Shown piece after piece: positions 32,577 to 58,060 of a DNA stretch of 64,000 nucleotides. The stretch's first letter is position 1. Each line of letters starts with the position of its first letter. The position numbers and the translations under genes are program-made. The notes under the pieces are model-generated. The model made no database searches. It saw only the letters and a program-made list of their open reading frames with translations, and was not told the DNA's origin. This DNA comes from Alentia gelatinosa. Lineage: Eukaryota > Annelida > Polychaeta > Phyllodocida > Polynoidae. The DNA is taken from assembly GCA_950022655.1 (NCBI GenBank), contig OX465579.1, forward strand, positions 40,217,950 through 40,281,949, read 5' to 3'.

Positions 32577-33583
32577 ATAATATACCAAAAAACCTAATCA
32601 GAATTTTAAAAGATTATCTGGATAAAAGATCTCATATTACCCTATTAAATAATGTTACATCCGACCCAGTAGCCTCCACAATAGGTGTATCACAAGGTTC
32701 CGTATTAGGACCATTGTTGTTATTTATTTTTATTAATGAATTAACAGATGTTCTACTTTTTACAAAGGCAGTTTACTATGCTGATGATCTGGGTCTATCA
32801 ACTTGTGGGGAAAATCAACTTGACATTTAAACACGACTTGAGCAAGAGTTAAAAAATGTTAACGAATGGGTAATGAAAAATAAACTGGGAATTAACTATT
32901 CTAAAACTAAAGTAATGTGGGTTAGTAACAAACGTGACATAAATAGAACACTGAAACTAGAACTTGAAGATAAACAAATAGATGCAGTAAACATGTATAA
33001 GTATTTAGGCCTGATTATGGATAACAAATTTACCTTAAAGCAACATTATACTAAAATAACAAGGGATTACAACTTAAAGTTATTTGAATTCAGGAAACTA
33101 GCTTATTATCTAAATCGTGATACTAAACTGAAAATATTGAAACAAATGCTGTTGCCCTTACTGGAATATGGGGACTTTGCTTTTGATCTGATGGGAGAGG
33201 GTTTAAAAGATAAACTGCAAATCCTGATAAATAAAGGATTACGTATCGTAACGGGCAGACGAGTTGCATCTCTCTTGCACAATGAGGAACTGTGGGAGGC
33301 TTGCAAGGTACGACCACTAGAATATCGTCGCAAATGTCATCTACTGAGTCTTATCAAGTGGTGGTCTCAAGATGAGACAAACTGCTATGAAAATGAAATA
33401 CATCATACCAGGAGTTCAAATAAAATCTTAATAAAGATCAAGAGACCCAATTCAGAGAAGTATAAGCGTGGTCCCCTCTATATGGGAAACTCTATTTGGA
33501 AAAAACTGCCTGCTGAAATACAAAATATGCTATATGGAGACGAAATTAAAGAAAAAATAAAAGAATACCTCCTTACTATTTAG
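32577..33583 (+). pseudogene. LINE 2 RT, part 2
   Basis: The same frame resumes at the first base after the element with NIPKNLIRILKDYLDKRSH, then VSQGSVLGPLLLFIFINEL and the catalytic YYADDLGLST. One TAA (about 32828) interrupts it, then NEWVMKNKLGINYSKTKVMWV, YKYLGLIMD, and the C-terminal block RGPLYMGNSIWKKLP to the stop at 33583. The connector and 'thumb' are intact. The TAA is the only lesion seen besides the insertion. Confidence 0.9.
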
Positions 33584-33706
33584 ATGTAAAATTGACCATG
33601 TTGTATAAATGAATTGTGTCTTGTACGTATGCGTCTTTGTATGTTCTGCACCTCTGTTAGACCAAACATGGAAGATCGTCAAACTACCCTGACGAGTGTT
33701 GAAGTC

Positions 33707-33743
33707 AATAAACACATCTATTTAAAAAAAAAAGAAAAAAAAA
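33707..33743 (+). promoter_or_regulatory. LINE 2 polyadenylation signal and tail
   Basis: AATAAA at 33707-33712 is followed by an A-rich tail (33724-33743, broken by one G), marking the 3' end of the plus-strand LINE. Confidence 0.8.
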
Positions 33744-34100
33744 GTGCATTATCGGAAATACCAAAATAAATCATAAACAATAGATATGTGGAGAAAAAAA
33801 ATCAAACAAGAAATTTATGAATGATATTATTACGACACTATTATTCGCAAAGAATTTTCTGATAGTTTGAATTTTATTTACGAAACCACGGCTATGAACA
33901 TTCCAATAATGATGATCACACATGCGCATAGTTCATAGAAGAAATTAACTTCCGCCCGCCCAGGCGACTTTGATTACTGCATAGACATTGTCACATTTTG
34001 GTGAGTTTATTTCAATAATTATGGATATTTAGTGGTGTATAGTTCAAATGAAACTTGTGAACCTATTTGCGATGGGTCTTCGTCCCGCATTTCTTTCGTT

Positions 34101-34144
34101 AGAAGTACTGCATGAGCTCGCAGCAGAGCGAATGCAGTACTTCT
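34101..34144. repeat. Palindrome with GAGCTCG-CAG-CAGAGCGA core
   Basis: Perfect 13-base arms (AGAAGTACTGCAT / ATGCAGTACTTCT) surround the core at 34114-34131. The core is the same as at 1092 except for one extra CAG. Confidence 0.8.
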
Positions 34145-34163
34145 ACTAGGTTAACTAGTATAA

Positions 34164-34326
34164 GTACTATACACCTATGCCTTAAAATACTCCATATACC
34201 ACTTTCTGCTATGCAAGTGGTAGTTGAGCCGTACCACCATACTGTGCCGGTAGGGCGCCATACCAACATACTTTGAAAACTCGATCTCATTGGTTAAGAA
34301 AATCAAGTAACATATTTATGACGCGA
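34164..34326 (+). repeat. Dispersed repeat S, copy 2
   Basis: Same sequence family and orientation as 26206-26360, starting GTACTATACACCTAT and containing GGTAGTTGAGCCGTACCACC. It lies between the two R units, suggesting S is part of a longer R-S tandem unit. Confidence 0.7.
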
Positions 34327-34583
34327 TCAAAATTCAGACAAAAAAATCAAACAGGGAGTTAATAGATAATAGTATGCGAATATCAATACCAAAGAAAACA
34401 ATTTTCAAACAGCTTAAATATTATTTACGAAATCGCGGCTATGAACATCGTGCGTGGTGTGTAGCAGAAAACAACTTCTTCCATACCAAGCGAGTTTGAT
34501 TTTCGCCTCGAAGTTGACTTATTTTGGTAAGTTTTTTTAAATATTTACAGATATTTAGAGGTGTATAGTACAAGTGAAACTTG

Positions 34584-34710
34584 TTAACCTAACTGGGACG
34601 GCTTATCGTACCTTGTTACTATCGGTAAAATTATCGCATTCGCTCTGCGAGCTCATGCAATAATTTTACCGATAGTAACGGGGGATAACAAGTCGTCCCA
34701 ATTAGGTTAA
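34584..34710. repeat. Long palindrome with inverted core TCGCTCTGCGAGCTC
   Basis: Arms of about 56 bases (from TTAACCTAACTGGGACG to ATCGCAT and the inverse ATGCAATAAT to TTAGGTTAA) flank the core at 34640-34654, which is the exact reverse complement of the core at 1092-1106. Confidence 0.85.
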
Positions 34711-34734
34711 CTATTTTCCCTAATATATCGACTG

Positions 34735-35672
34735 TATATTGATGATATGGGTCATGATGTAACTGAGTGTACCAACATACAATATACTGATGACCTGGCT
34801 GTGTATGCCTCAGTCTTTAATTATCTTTGTGAGTCAGCAAAATTGCAACGAACTATAGGTAAAATTGCTATGTGGTGTAATGCCAACGGGCTCACGATGA
34901 ACTTAACCAAGACAATGACCCGCTGGTTTGGAAGAAAATATCACATTAATAGGCTCCCAAACTTACACATTTATAACGTGCAATGACACATTTTTATCCC
35001 ACTGCAAGTCATATAAGTATCTTGCTGTGACTATAGATGGAGCAATCTCTCTTAATGAAAATAGTTATTTCTTAATGAAAATAGTTAAATCAACAGATGC
35101 AAAACTATTCAAACTCGCTAAGTTTGGAAGTAGTACATCGGAACAAGTAACTAGGCTAATAGATCTACGTCAGCACGATTAGCTTCACATGGAACATGCG
35201 TCCCTTTGGATTGATGGCGCCAACAAGCTAGATTTCACAAAATTACAACACCTACAGAATAGGGGCTTTAGAATTGTTGCGAAAAGCAAAATAGATGATA
35301 TGGGAAGTGAGGCATTAACCTGTATTGTGGCGTTGAATGGTTGAATACTTGAAGAGCAAAACAACTACTTTGCTTGATGGATAAGCTTTCTAAAGATGAA
35401 CAGGATCTAGATATAATGATACGGGGAACAAGTAGCGACTATAGGGTAAACTTACTTGAGTATCCCTTTGAAACAAACAGCTATAGGAAAAGCCCAGCAT
35501 ACAGGGGAGCAGCTCTTTGGAAAAATCTCAATCCAGCAACACAACTTCTTCCTACGAAAAAATCGTTCAAGTATGCAATTAAAAACGACACAACCCTGAT
35601 TGTCAAGCCAAACTGTTTAGTTAAGTCGCTGCCTGGCTGTATCATGGTTCTACATTCGTTAGTATTATATTG
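34735..35672 (+). mobile_element. LINE RT C-terminal fragment
   Basis: Frames encode the catalytic box and downstream part: NIQYTDDLAVYAS, AMWCNANGLTMNLTKT, YKYLAVTIDGAISL, then after a stop FTKLQHLQNRGFRIVA-like text, and the C-terminal block YRKSPAYRGAALWKNLNPATQ. The Y(A/T)DD, the K in LTKT and the R.S..YRGA..WN.L-type end are standard for non-LTR RT. The 5' part is missing and frames are broken twice. Confidence 0.85.
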
Positions 35673-38600
35673 ATAATCATTTTGATATATTTGGATGTCT
35701 TCATCACACCACTTTCCTCGTTATCCCTTTAATTTGTTATATCTCAAGGTACAGTCCATATGTGGGTATCACCATTCATGAAAAGGGAAAAGGGAAAAGC
35801 TATAGCCTTGTCCTCTTTTCAGCTCTTAATTCTGGGACAGTATTGCTTTATTCGATGGTTTGAATAACATGACTGAGAGTGATTTCTTTAATATCCCATT
35901 AAGCTGAATCCTCACAAGAGGGCGTGGCGAGTACATTAGTCCAAGAGCTTCCTGAGCTGTCTAGAGTTGTCTCACGTACTCAGTAGGGTGCCTTACGAAA
36001 TTGGTGAACGCTCACTGGTTAAAAAGCTCGCAACCGAGTCATGTATTAAAACTAAATATAACGTAATCACGGTATATATTAAGTGTGTTGAGGTATAGTT
36101 ACCTTTTTCTTTGCTTTCCGTCCCCCATATTGCTCATACTGATTATCTAAGTATTTCGATTGATGACCTCTTCATTATAGCTACTGAATAGCCTCTTATT
36201 CGTTTTCAGATGAATGTGTTGGTCATGTTGACCTTAATACTATTCGGCCACATCACAATAGTGTATAATATAGATGGATATAGTTGATTTTATTTCCTTA
36301 AAGTTCTTGTTAAAGAACTATCTGTATATCTAAACACACCTCAACGGTATGTAGATGTAAGGGGCCACCAACCGAAAGTCGGGACGTTAGGGTCCACTCA
36401 TCAGGACGTTAGAACCCACCTATCATCACATTGACATCGACGGTGCGGCAAAGGCGTGACCGTGGCTTTCTCACCACCGGTCTCAGCTGGGCCCTTTCGG
36501 GTAGGCAATCACATCAACCATTTAAGTTCCAAAACTGATGGAATTACAGGCATATGTATCTTTTATAATGTGCCGAGAATGCACGAGACTACTAGAATGG
36601 GAGTCTCAAAAATTGTAATTGTGTAGGCAGCTGATATGGGTGCTACAATTGTTCAGTGCCTTACTACAAAATAAAGTCAATATTTTATCTAAATGATCTA
36701 TTTTATACTAAAATATAGGTCATTTATTGATATTTACACGGAATTTTCTGTAGTTGCTTAACTGTGATTAAGCTATGTATGAAAAAGGAAATGAAGACAG
36801 AAACACATTCGTGGTCTCTTTCAACATATAATATTGTACTATTATATAGTTTTAACAATCCATTTTTAAACATATGGCTTATCCACCGCCATGTAGGTGG
36901 ACAGAAGACATAACACGTGACCTCATACAAACTGTTAACTGTTTCCATGGTTACCGATCTATATACAATGACGCGTCGTCTCTGTATTAGCATTCTCCCT
37001 AGATCAGCTTTATTTCTTTGTACAACTACTGGGTATCGTGTCCTATCGTATATTATCGTACAACATAGATAAAATACAATTTGTATCCTTTTTTGCCTAC
37101 TCCAACTCCCATACAAACACATTTGGCTTATCCCTCTCGATTCCTGTCATTTAAACCCTTGCATCACATACATAGCATTTTGTACAAATATACTTATCCA
37201 TATCATACAGTGGGCTGACAACCTCTTGCCCCAGTGTAGGAGAATATACACATGGGGCCCATATAGCATAGCAAGTTATAAGCTCTGTTTGCACTACACA
37301 TTCATTCCGGTTACGCCACATGGGACCATTTTCCCAATGTGATCTGAGCTTAAGCCAAGGGCCATTTATCAGTTATGAAGTTCCTTAAGGTGAATATGTC
37401 GGCTACCCTCAAAATAAATAGATATTGACAGTTGAGTATCTAAAATGATATCAGTCCCCTCATTTAGTTAACAGACGAACAACGCACGTCTATGTTTTCG
37501 ACACTGCTGACACATGATCTTATAACGTTAATATCATCAACTGGAAACTAAATCAAAAAACATTTCAACATCTGCAAGAAATCACATTTGGTAATGTGCG
37601 ATCAAATGTACAACTCAATCCTCGGACTTGATGTTCACGGGGTACATTATTATTTCCATTAACATCATTATTATTCACATTATGATAAAACGGTATTTCA
37701 ATAACATGATACACGTATTGTAATATACAAGGCTAGCAAAATCTCTCCTCTTCACACACGCAGACCACAACAAGACCTGTTTCTCTATAGCGGAGAAGCA
37801 GTTTTGGTGAGACTGATAATGTTCAGAACAGCGAGGACAACAGGAAGGTGAACGGAGGAAGCAGTAAGACGAGTTCCTCTCAATACGGTGCATATGCGCA
37901 GAGCTTATGGCGCCCATGTGTCCCACACACTTAGGTACAGAACGGCCGGGCTGGACAGTTAAGTTCGGTTTCTTTTCTGCGTACTGATTGTATGTCCTAC
38001 GGGTTGCCTGTCTTTGTTCCATATGGCAGAATGGCTGGCTGGTTGATTGGCTGACACAAAAGGAGCGCAAGGTGGAACTATTACCACTAATCATTGCACC
38101 TATCGATGCAATTCTTGGTTAGGGTGGTTATGTGAAAATACAGTGAGAGGTAGAAACCGGGAAGGGAGCACCCACAGGGTGTGCATGTGCATATGCGTGG
38201 GTGGAATAGGATTTCCCTGTTTCGCTATTTATATGCATGTCTGTATGTTTCGGTGTGTATGGTTGTACATAATGTCTGGTATGCATGTATGTATAGACTC
38301 GTCTTCAATGCCATGATGGAGCTGTTATCATATGTCCCTGTGAACTTTCATGGAGTAGGAGTACGGTATAATTTTATATGGAACTGGAATCGTCCAAATC
38401 GGATGTTTGCAATGGTTACAAGACTACAGCCTATAGTATCATAGCTGGCACTATAAGCCTTTGCCTTTGATTTTTGCCACAGCAGAATCCTGGCTCTAGC
38501 AGGAGTCATTATCTGTCGTCTTAAGCACTGGACCTTAAGAGGTCACATTTCATCCTGATAGAGTTCTAGAATATAACACTGAGAGGTTTTGCCGACGGGA

Positions 38601-41600
38601 GTTACAGTACACGATAGAAGCCTATTTATCACTCGAATGGCACGGCCAGTAACAGGATGCAGTTCACCAACAGAGTATTGAGTACAGAAGTATAGCAAAG
38701 GTTAAACACACCAAGACATCAGAAACACACACCTCCTACATAGGCCTAGAGTTCCTGCAGTACAAGAATATCACCTGATGAACACTGACACGGCCAAGTC
38801 ACAGATCGGAAGAAGCTGACAACATTAAAACTAGAGGACCTTCTTCAATACGTGTGACTCCTGCAGGCCGACATATGCCTGCTTTATATTTGCACATTTT
38901 CAAGCAATGTATAGAATACTCAGTGTTGAGCCTATTTTCATTTGAGAAATGCCACTTTTGCAAGCAACTCCAAAGTATGTAGAAATGATTACCTCCACAA
39001 TATAAGCAATTTTGGACTCTTTCGCATTGATCAATTCTACATGCGGAGATTGCTGCCGCCATTGGACGACCGATATTTGTAGAATACTCTCTACATATAA
39101 ACTTGCTTTCTCTAATCTATACCTTAGGTGGATTGACAACCTGTGGACCTAAAAAGAGTACAGAAATGCAACAACACTTCAGAAAATGAACTTGGGGGTT
39201 GGTAGATTTATGTCGATGATGTACTAGGAAAGACAGATATGGTATACGTTGATGACACCGCATTCATAAGAGTGAATTAAAGCATTTACGAGCGCATTGG
39301 TTATGACTGTTAGGTTCACCAGAAAAAAAAGAGATAAGCACGATCACCTACACAGGCATAACACGCCATATGGCAGATTAAAGCTGCAGTTAGCTATAGA
39401 ACAATGGTATAATCATACCAGTCCTTTGTTATGACTGAAATTCCTAGAGCTGGAAGCATAAGAATGGTTCATGTTAAAGTCCTCCTCTGATTGTTTATAC
39501 AAAATGGTATTTTCACAGCCGAAGGTACAGAAATGAAACACGAGGCAAGACTACAGTGAAATATGAAATAATGTACACATTTCTGAGCTAAACAGAAAAA
39601 TGCCAGCGAGAACTATAGGTAGACATTAGTAGTTCCTAAGCCCGGTACAGTTGGTGGGCTTGGCAAGCGAATAGTCCTGATTATGCGGTTTAAGCGATAT
39701 TAACCTATGGCAGGCAAACAGCTGGTTACGGTATCTAAGGTCCCAGTGATTATGCTGCTTGCATTCTCACGGACAAGTCCATGCTGAATAGAAGTATTTC
39801 AAGTATAAATGGGGCAACTGACCACACCTTAAGACTATTATCACTTGACCCGTATTTGGTGCGGGTCCTTTAAAATGGTTTGGTGAGAAGCTAATTTGTT
39901 GTTCTATTGTGTACAGAGGTGGCCGTCTGGGAAGTCTATGTAGAGAACCGTTAGTGTACCACGTGGGGAAGTAAGGACATCATCCCCTCAGAAATATCAA
40001 CTGAGCAAATTCCAATTGTGTACCTTAGACTGATCGATCAAGCCCATTATAGGCAAGTCGGGAATATGTACCATTTGTTTAGTTTCGTTATCTTTTATAT
40101 CATCAATTATCACACCGCAAACTACTTAACCTGGTGAGGTTAAACCTCTCATAAAACACAAACTACGTAAAAGTAAACTAAGGCTGAACAATTAGCATCT
40201 TGGCTTCTCCGTGACCGTCGGGTAGTCCATTCCTAATGCTGCGCAATGCTAAATGAATCCACTGGAACTATGAACCATTCAGGCTGAAGAGATCATCACG
40301 GCAGAGTTATGAAACCCCAGTCTTTTATGGTGCTGTTTATGATAAATGTAATATTAACACGATGCATGTCATTTTGCCCTCAAACGGGTGTCAGCCTGGC
40401 TCCTGACATGGTTATCAACACGTAATAAATAAAGCATAGTTCAGAGACTTATCTTTCGCATCGCAGGAGGTTTATCTATTACATTCATTGGCAATAGACA
40501 TGGCAAGGTCAACTTTAAATAGGATTTGGCAGGTTTTCTTCGGATTTACAATGAGAATCTCTACAGCTTTGACAACAAGGTATCAAGTCTATAACACCAT
40601 AAGTTAAACAAACATTCTGTTTACCGTCTGCCGCGGTCAACTCAGAACGGACTAGCCAGAGTGGGTACAAATTCTTATTCTAACCAGACAGGCGCTTGTC
40701 TCGCTACTTCACTGCCTCGGTGCAAAATTACCTGTACAATGAAAGTTCTCTACTGTATAAAATAGGATTTCCACTTCACATATTGATATTCACCATTTCA
40801 TATAGCAAATGTAGGACTTCACAAGGGTAGAAGAAAAATATGTTTATTGAAGGGAGCCTAATGCTATAGAGGAAGCGTGAGGCCCCCCATTGCTGGACCT
40901 GGCAGTTATTCATTTCACTTGTACCATTTTGATGTGGTCGCCCTCTGTCGACTTGTTAAGAAGACGGTTCTAAAAGGCCTATTTACATACGAATCTCAAT
41001 GTGGCATGCAAGTGTCCTTAAGCTTGTTACCGGCGGTTTCGGTCTCCTTTGGTCTAGCTTACCGCTGGTCCCCTACCGAACACTGCCTTACTCACCAGAC
41101 CAAAGTGTCAGAGCATCAGCCTAGACTACAGAGGAAGAAAATATCAGATGTCACTGGTAGGTTGAGGATTGGTTATGATATATGGTATTAGCAATATCTA
41201 CATCACATGGCGGCCCATTTGAAGAAGACCCCTTCTTTCTGTTTATTGGCACCCATTGTACCCTCCGGGCCTAGGGAAGGATATTACAAGGTATAATGAC
41301 AGGATCGGCCGCCTTCACCCTCGAGTAATCCAGTCATATCAGTAATAACGATAACAACAACAGGACTCTGGTGTGAAGTTGCGGGGGTTTGTCAGTATGA
41401 TAATATATAACAGATCCAATGACCACAGTAATATAATAATAATAATCCTTTTGTTTTCTTTTTTTTGTATTTCGTGGGAAGCATCTGAATGATTATCGCC
41501 GGAGCCTTTTGACTAGCACGGTAAACGAAAACCACGGTCGGCAGGCAGTAGAACTGGTCCGGCTGCACTGTTATAACATGTCCAAGCAGCACCAGGGGGA

Positions 41601-41933
41601 GCGCTGAGAGACAGCAGTTACTGCCAACTGGAGTGACATATATCTGTATATATAATATATATATATATAACATACCATAACTGGCATTCTAAAATAAAAT
41701 TGTCAGAAAATAAGGGCGTAGTAGCGCACACTGGTAGCAGGAGGCGTCAGAAAGGTGTCTTGTACCACTACAAATAAATTCATACCACCACGAGCAGCTA
41801 CATGTTAGTCGAACTGGTGTGTTGTACGGCGTGTATGTATACTGGTAAGATCACACACACTTTGCTTCTCACTTTGATGTTCAGAACTTGCCATAAATTC
41901 CCGTCGATCAGTGTCTAGGTGTTTGGTTTTATA
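35673..41933. other. Gene-free stretch, about 6 kb
   Basis: I see no exon, RNA gene or transposon end that I can defend. A 132-residue minus-strand frame at 36724-37122 has no recognisable family and Cys/aromatic-rich composition typical of chance frames in AT-rich DNA. An AT-dinucleotide run lies at 41640-41670. The last part may hold the 3' flank of the PDE4 gene. Confidence 0.45.
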
Positions 41934-41939
41934 TTTATT
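41934..41939 (-). promoter_or_regulatory. Candidate PDE4 polyadenylation signal
   Basis: AATAAA on the minus strand, about 240 bases after the PDE4 stop codon at 42177. It is the first such hexamer downstream of the stop that I see; longer 3' UTRs are possible. Confidence 0.35.
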
Positions 41940-42176
41940 GCACGGGCGGTGTTACTCCTGCATTCCTCCTCTCTATATATTTGCCTTTTTGTGGTATACT
42001 CCGTGTGATGGCTCACATCAGATGAGGACACACCTCCGGTTGGAATCACCTCTGTAGTGCTGGTGTTGTTGCTGTTGATGTTGCTGTGGTTGTTGTTGGT
42101 GTGTGTCTTGTCCACCTCGTGCAGCGGCTAGGTAGGTATAAGCACCCTGCCACCAGCGCGGCCCACGCCCCGTGCA

Positions 42177-56189
<14,013 letters not shown>

Positions 56190-57891
56190 GGTAAGCGCCC
56201 GTCAGTCGACCCTCCTCCTGGTACCTGCCCCCTTGCCTGTCCCTTCTCTCCTCCGAGGCTCAAAGCCGGTCCCCAAGGTAGCTCCTAGGCAGGGCGCTAA
56301 CTGCAGGCGGGCGGGCCTGAGGTCAGCATTGTGTGCAGGGGCTGTGGCGGCGGTGACGGCGGAATCTTGGTGCTGTAGCTGACGGGCTGCCTGCTCGGCT
56401 GCGGCCGTGGCCTCAGCACGCGAGAACGAGAGAGAGAGAAGGGAGGAGAGAGGGCGGCGGCCGGCGGGGCTGTTTGGATATGTTAATAACACGCCTAGTG
56501 CTCAGTCTCTCATACCTCCACCGACGCCACCGTGCCAAGGCCCCGGCTAAAGGCAGAGCGGCTAGTTCCACCTCGAACAGTTCGGCGCACCAGCTGATCA
56601 GCCTCCCGTGCACCAACCCGGCCATCACTATCTCCCCCTATACCTCAACCCAACACCAATTCAACCAACCCCTACCTCTACTTCTCTAATCCAGCATGAT
56701 CGTTCGAGCTCAATTGTTTATTCAATTTTATAAACAAAGGGATGTGAACCCCGGATTCCAATGCTGCAGCATGGGTCGTAAATTCGAAGGTAATTGATTG
56801 AGTTACTCGGGCAGTATGGCCACCTGCTTACGTGTCTGTAGGTCATATAGGTATATATAGCCATCTAACAATATTGGTGATGCACATTACATCACATAAT
56901 CACCAGGTTACATTGATAACCGCGGTAGAAACTGTTTGGGTAAACAACTACCTATTTCTGGGAGATGGCCAGACGTGTTGCTGAATGCCTGTACACTACC
57001 AGATTATGATGTTTGGGCGCTAGAATAGGCTCCAACAATGCATGTAAATGAATAATGCAACCCAGATATATGCTACCATAGTCGCTCAATAAAATGAGAG
57101 ACACAGAGCAAGGGATACAAAGGAGTAAGGGTTACCCACATTGCTGATAAATGTTCATCAAGTATGAACATCCGATTTCATATGCAAGAACAAGGGTATT
57201 CCCTCTCATGGCAGGCACAATATGAGAATTGTGTCGTCGATTTCTACATAGAATTTTGAATAGTAGGCTACAGTATTATTACATACCTATAGCCGAACGT
57301 CAGTGAAATACTACCCACTCACGGGGGTGTAGTATATCGTGACTACGGCCCACTATGGTGCGCTTCGTCGTACTGCACGATTCTACCGTGCATTGAGCCT
57401 AGTCTGTGCTATTCGATAAGCATGCGTAATCGACGTCATCGCCACCAAAAACAACATGGCGAACGACGTCGAATCGCGACTTTAAACTCGTGATACAGGC
57501 CCCCCATAACAACTACAAGTTGACCAATCGTTGAGGTAATCGTTGAGGTAACTAACGATTGGGATTCACCAGACACCGTTTAAACTGCTCAAATACGCGA
57601 AATCAATCAATAACAACAACACGATCCGCAATGGGCGACGCACAGACACGCCTACGCTGGTTCCTGGCATATCCGCCTCCATACACGCCAAAGGCTCTCC
57701 AATCGTATCTTCTGTTAAGTGCACGCCTACCGAATAGCAACCAAACATCCGTTCGGCGAGTGACGGTATTATCGCGCATGCACAACCCGCTCATCCTGCG
57801 CAACTTCCGGTTCATAGCAGACAGTGTCAACATGGAGCGGTTGTGACTTAAGAACTCGATAAATGGCGTCTTTCTGATCGAATACAGGTAT

Positions 57892-58060
57892 GTAATAATA
57901 AGAAAACGTCCTGACTGTGGGCAGAACCATCGGGTTAGTTCTCGGTCACCTATCGCAGACATTCGTCCCTCCGCCTGCGGCGTCGGGACGAATGTCCGCG
58001 ATAGGTGACCTCGAACTAACCCTTGGTTCACCCACAGTAAGGTCGTTTTCTATTATTATT
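57892..58060. repeat. 169-base palindrome with CCGCCTGCGG centre
   Basis: The left arm (AATAATAAGAAAACGTCCTG ... CATTCGTCCC) and right arm (GGGACGAATGT ... CGTTTTCTATTATTATT) are inverted copies with a few mismatches over about 77 bases. The centre (TCCGCCTGCGGCGTC) is a smaller hairpin and differs from the core of the other palindromes. No coding content. Confidence 0.85.

Larger units (their letters stand above)
26540..33743 (+). mobile_element. Second LINE (5'-truncated), hosting a nested Ngaro-like element
   Basis: The RT frame is in two parts, 26601-27345 and 32577-33583, followed by a short 3' UTR, AATAAA (33707-33712) and an A-rich tail. 27346-32576 is the inserted element. The 5' part (endonuclease, ORF1) is missing, as is common for 5'-truncated LINE copies. 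It is AT-rich and has different motifs from the LINE at 11 kb, so it is a separate family. Confidence 0.85.
33780..34712 (+). repeat. Tandem copies of an unknown repeat R, each carrying a hairpin
   Basis: Two units share AAAAATCAAACA(A/G)G, then TTATTTACGAAA.C.CGGCTATGAACAT, TTATTTTGGT.AGTTT, and GTGTATAGT.CAA.TGAAACTTGT.AACCTA. Unit 1 runs 33780-34160, unit 2 34335-34712, with repeat S (34164-34326) between them. Both end in AGGTTAACTA just after a palindrome. The palindromes sit at the same place in the two units but have unrelated arms. Confidence 0.65.

Noticed and set aside
36724..37122. 132-residue minus-strand open frame
   Set aside because: No family resemblance and Cys/Tyr/Ile-rich chance composition; no supporting splice sites.
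56413..56628. 71-residue minus-strand frame in the CpG island as a PDE4 N-terminal exon
   Set aside because: No donor in phase and no resemblance to a PDE4 N-terminus; more likely promoter or 5' UTR.
57603..58031. 142-residue minus-strand frame and the overlapping 95-residue plus-strand frame
   Set aside because: Part of the frame runs through the palindrome at 57892-58060, so it is a by-product of repeated sequence; no domain is seen.
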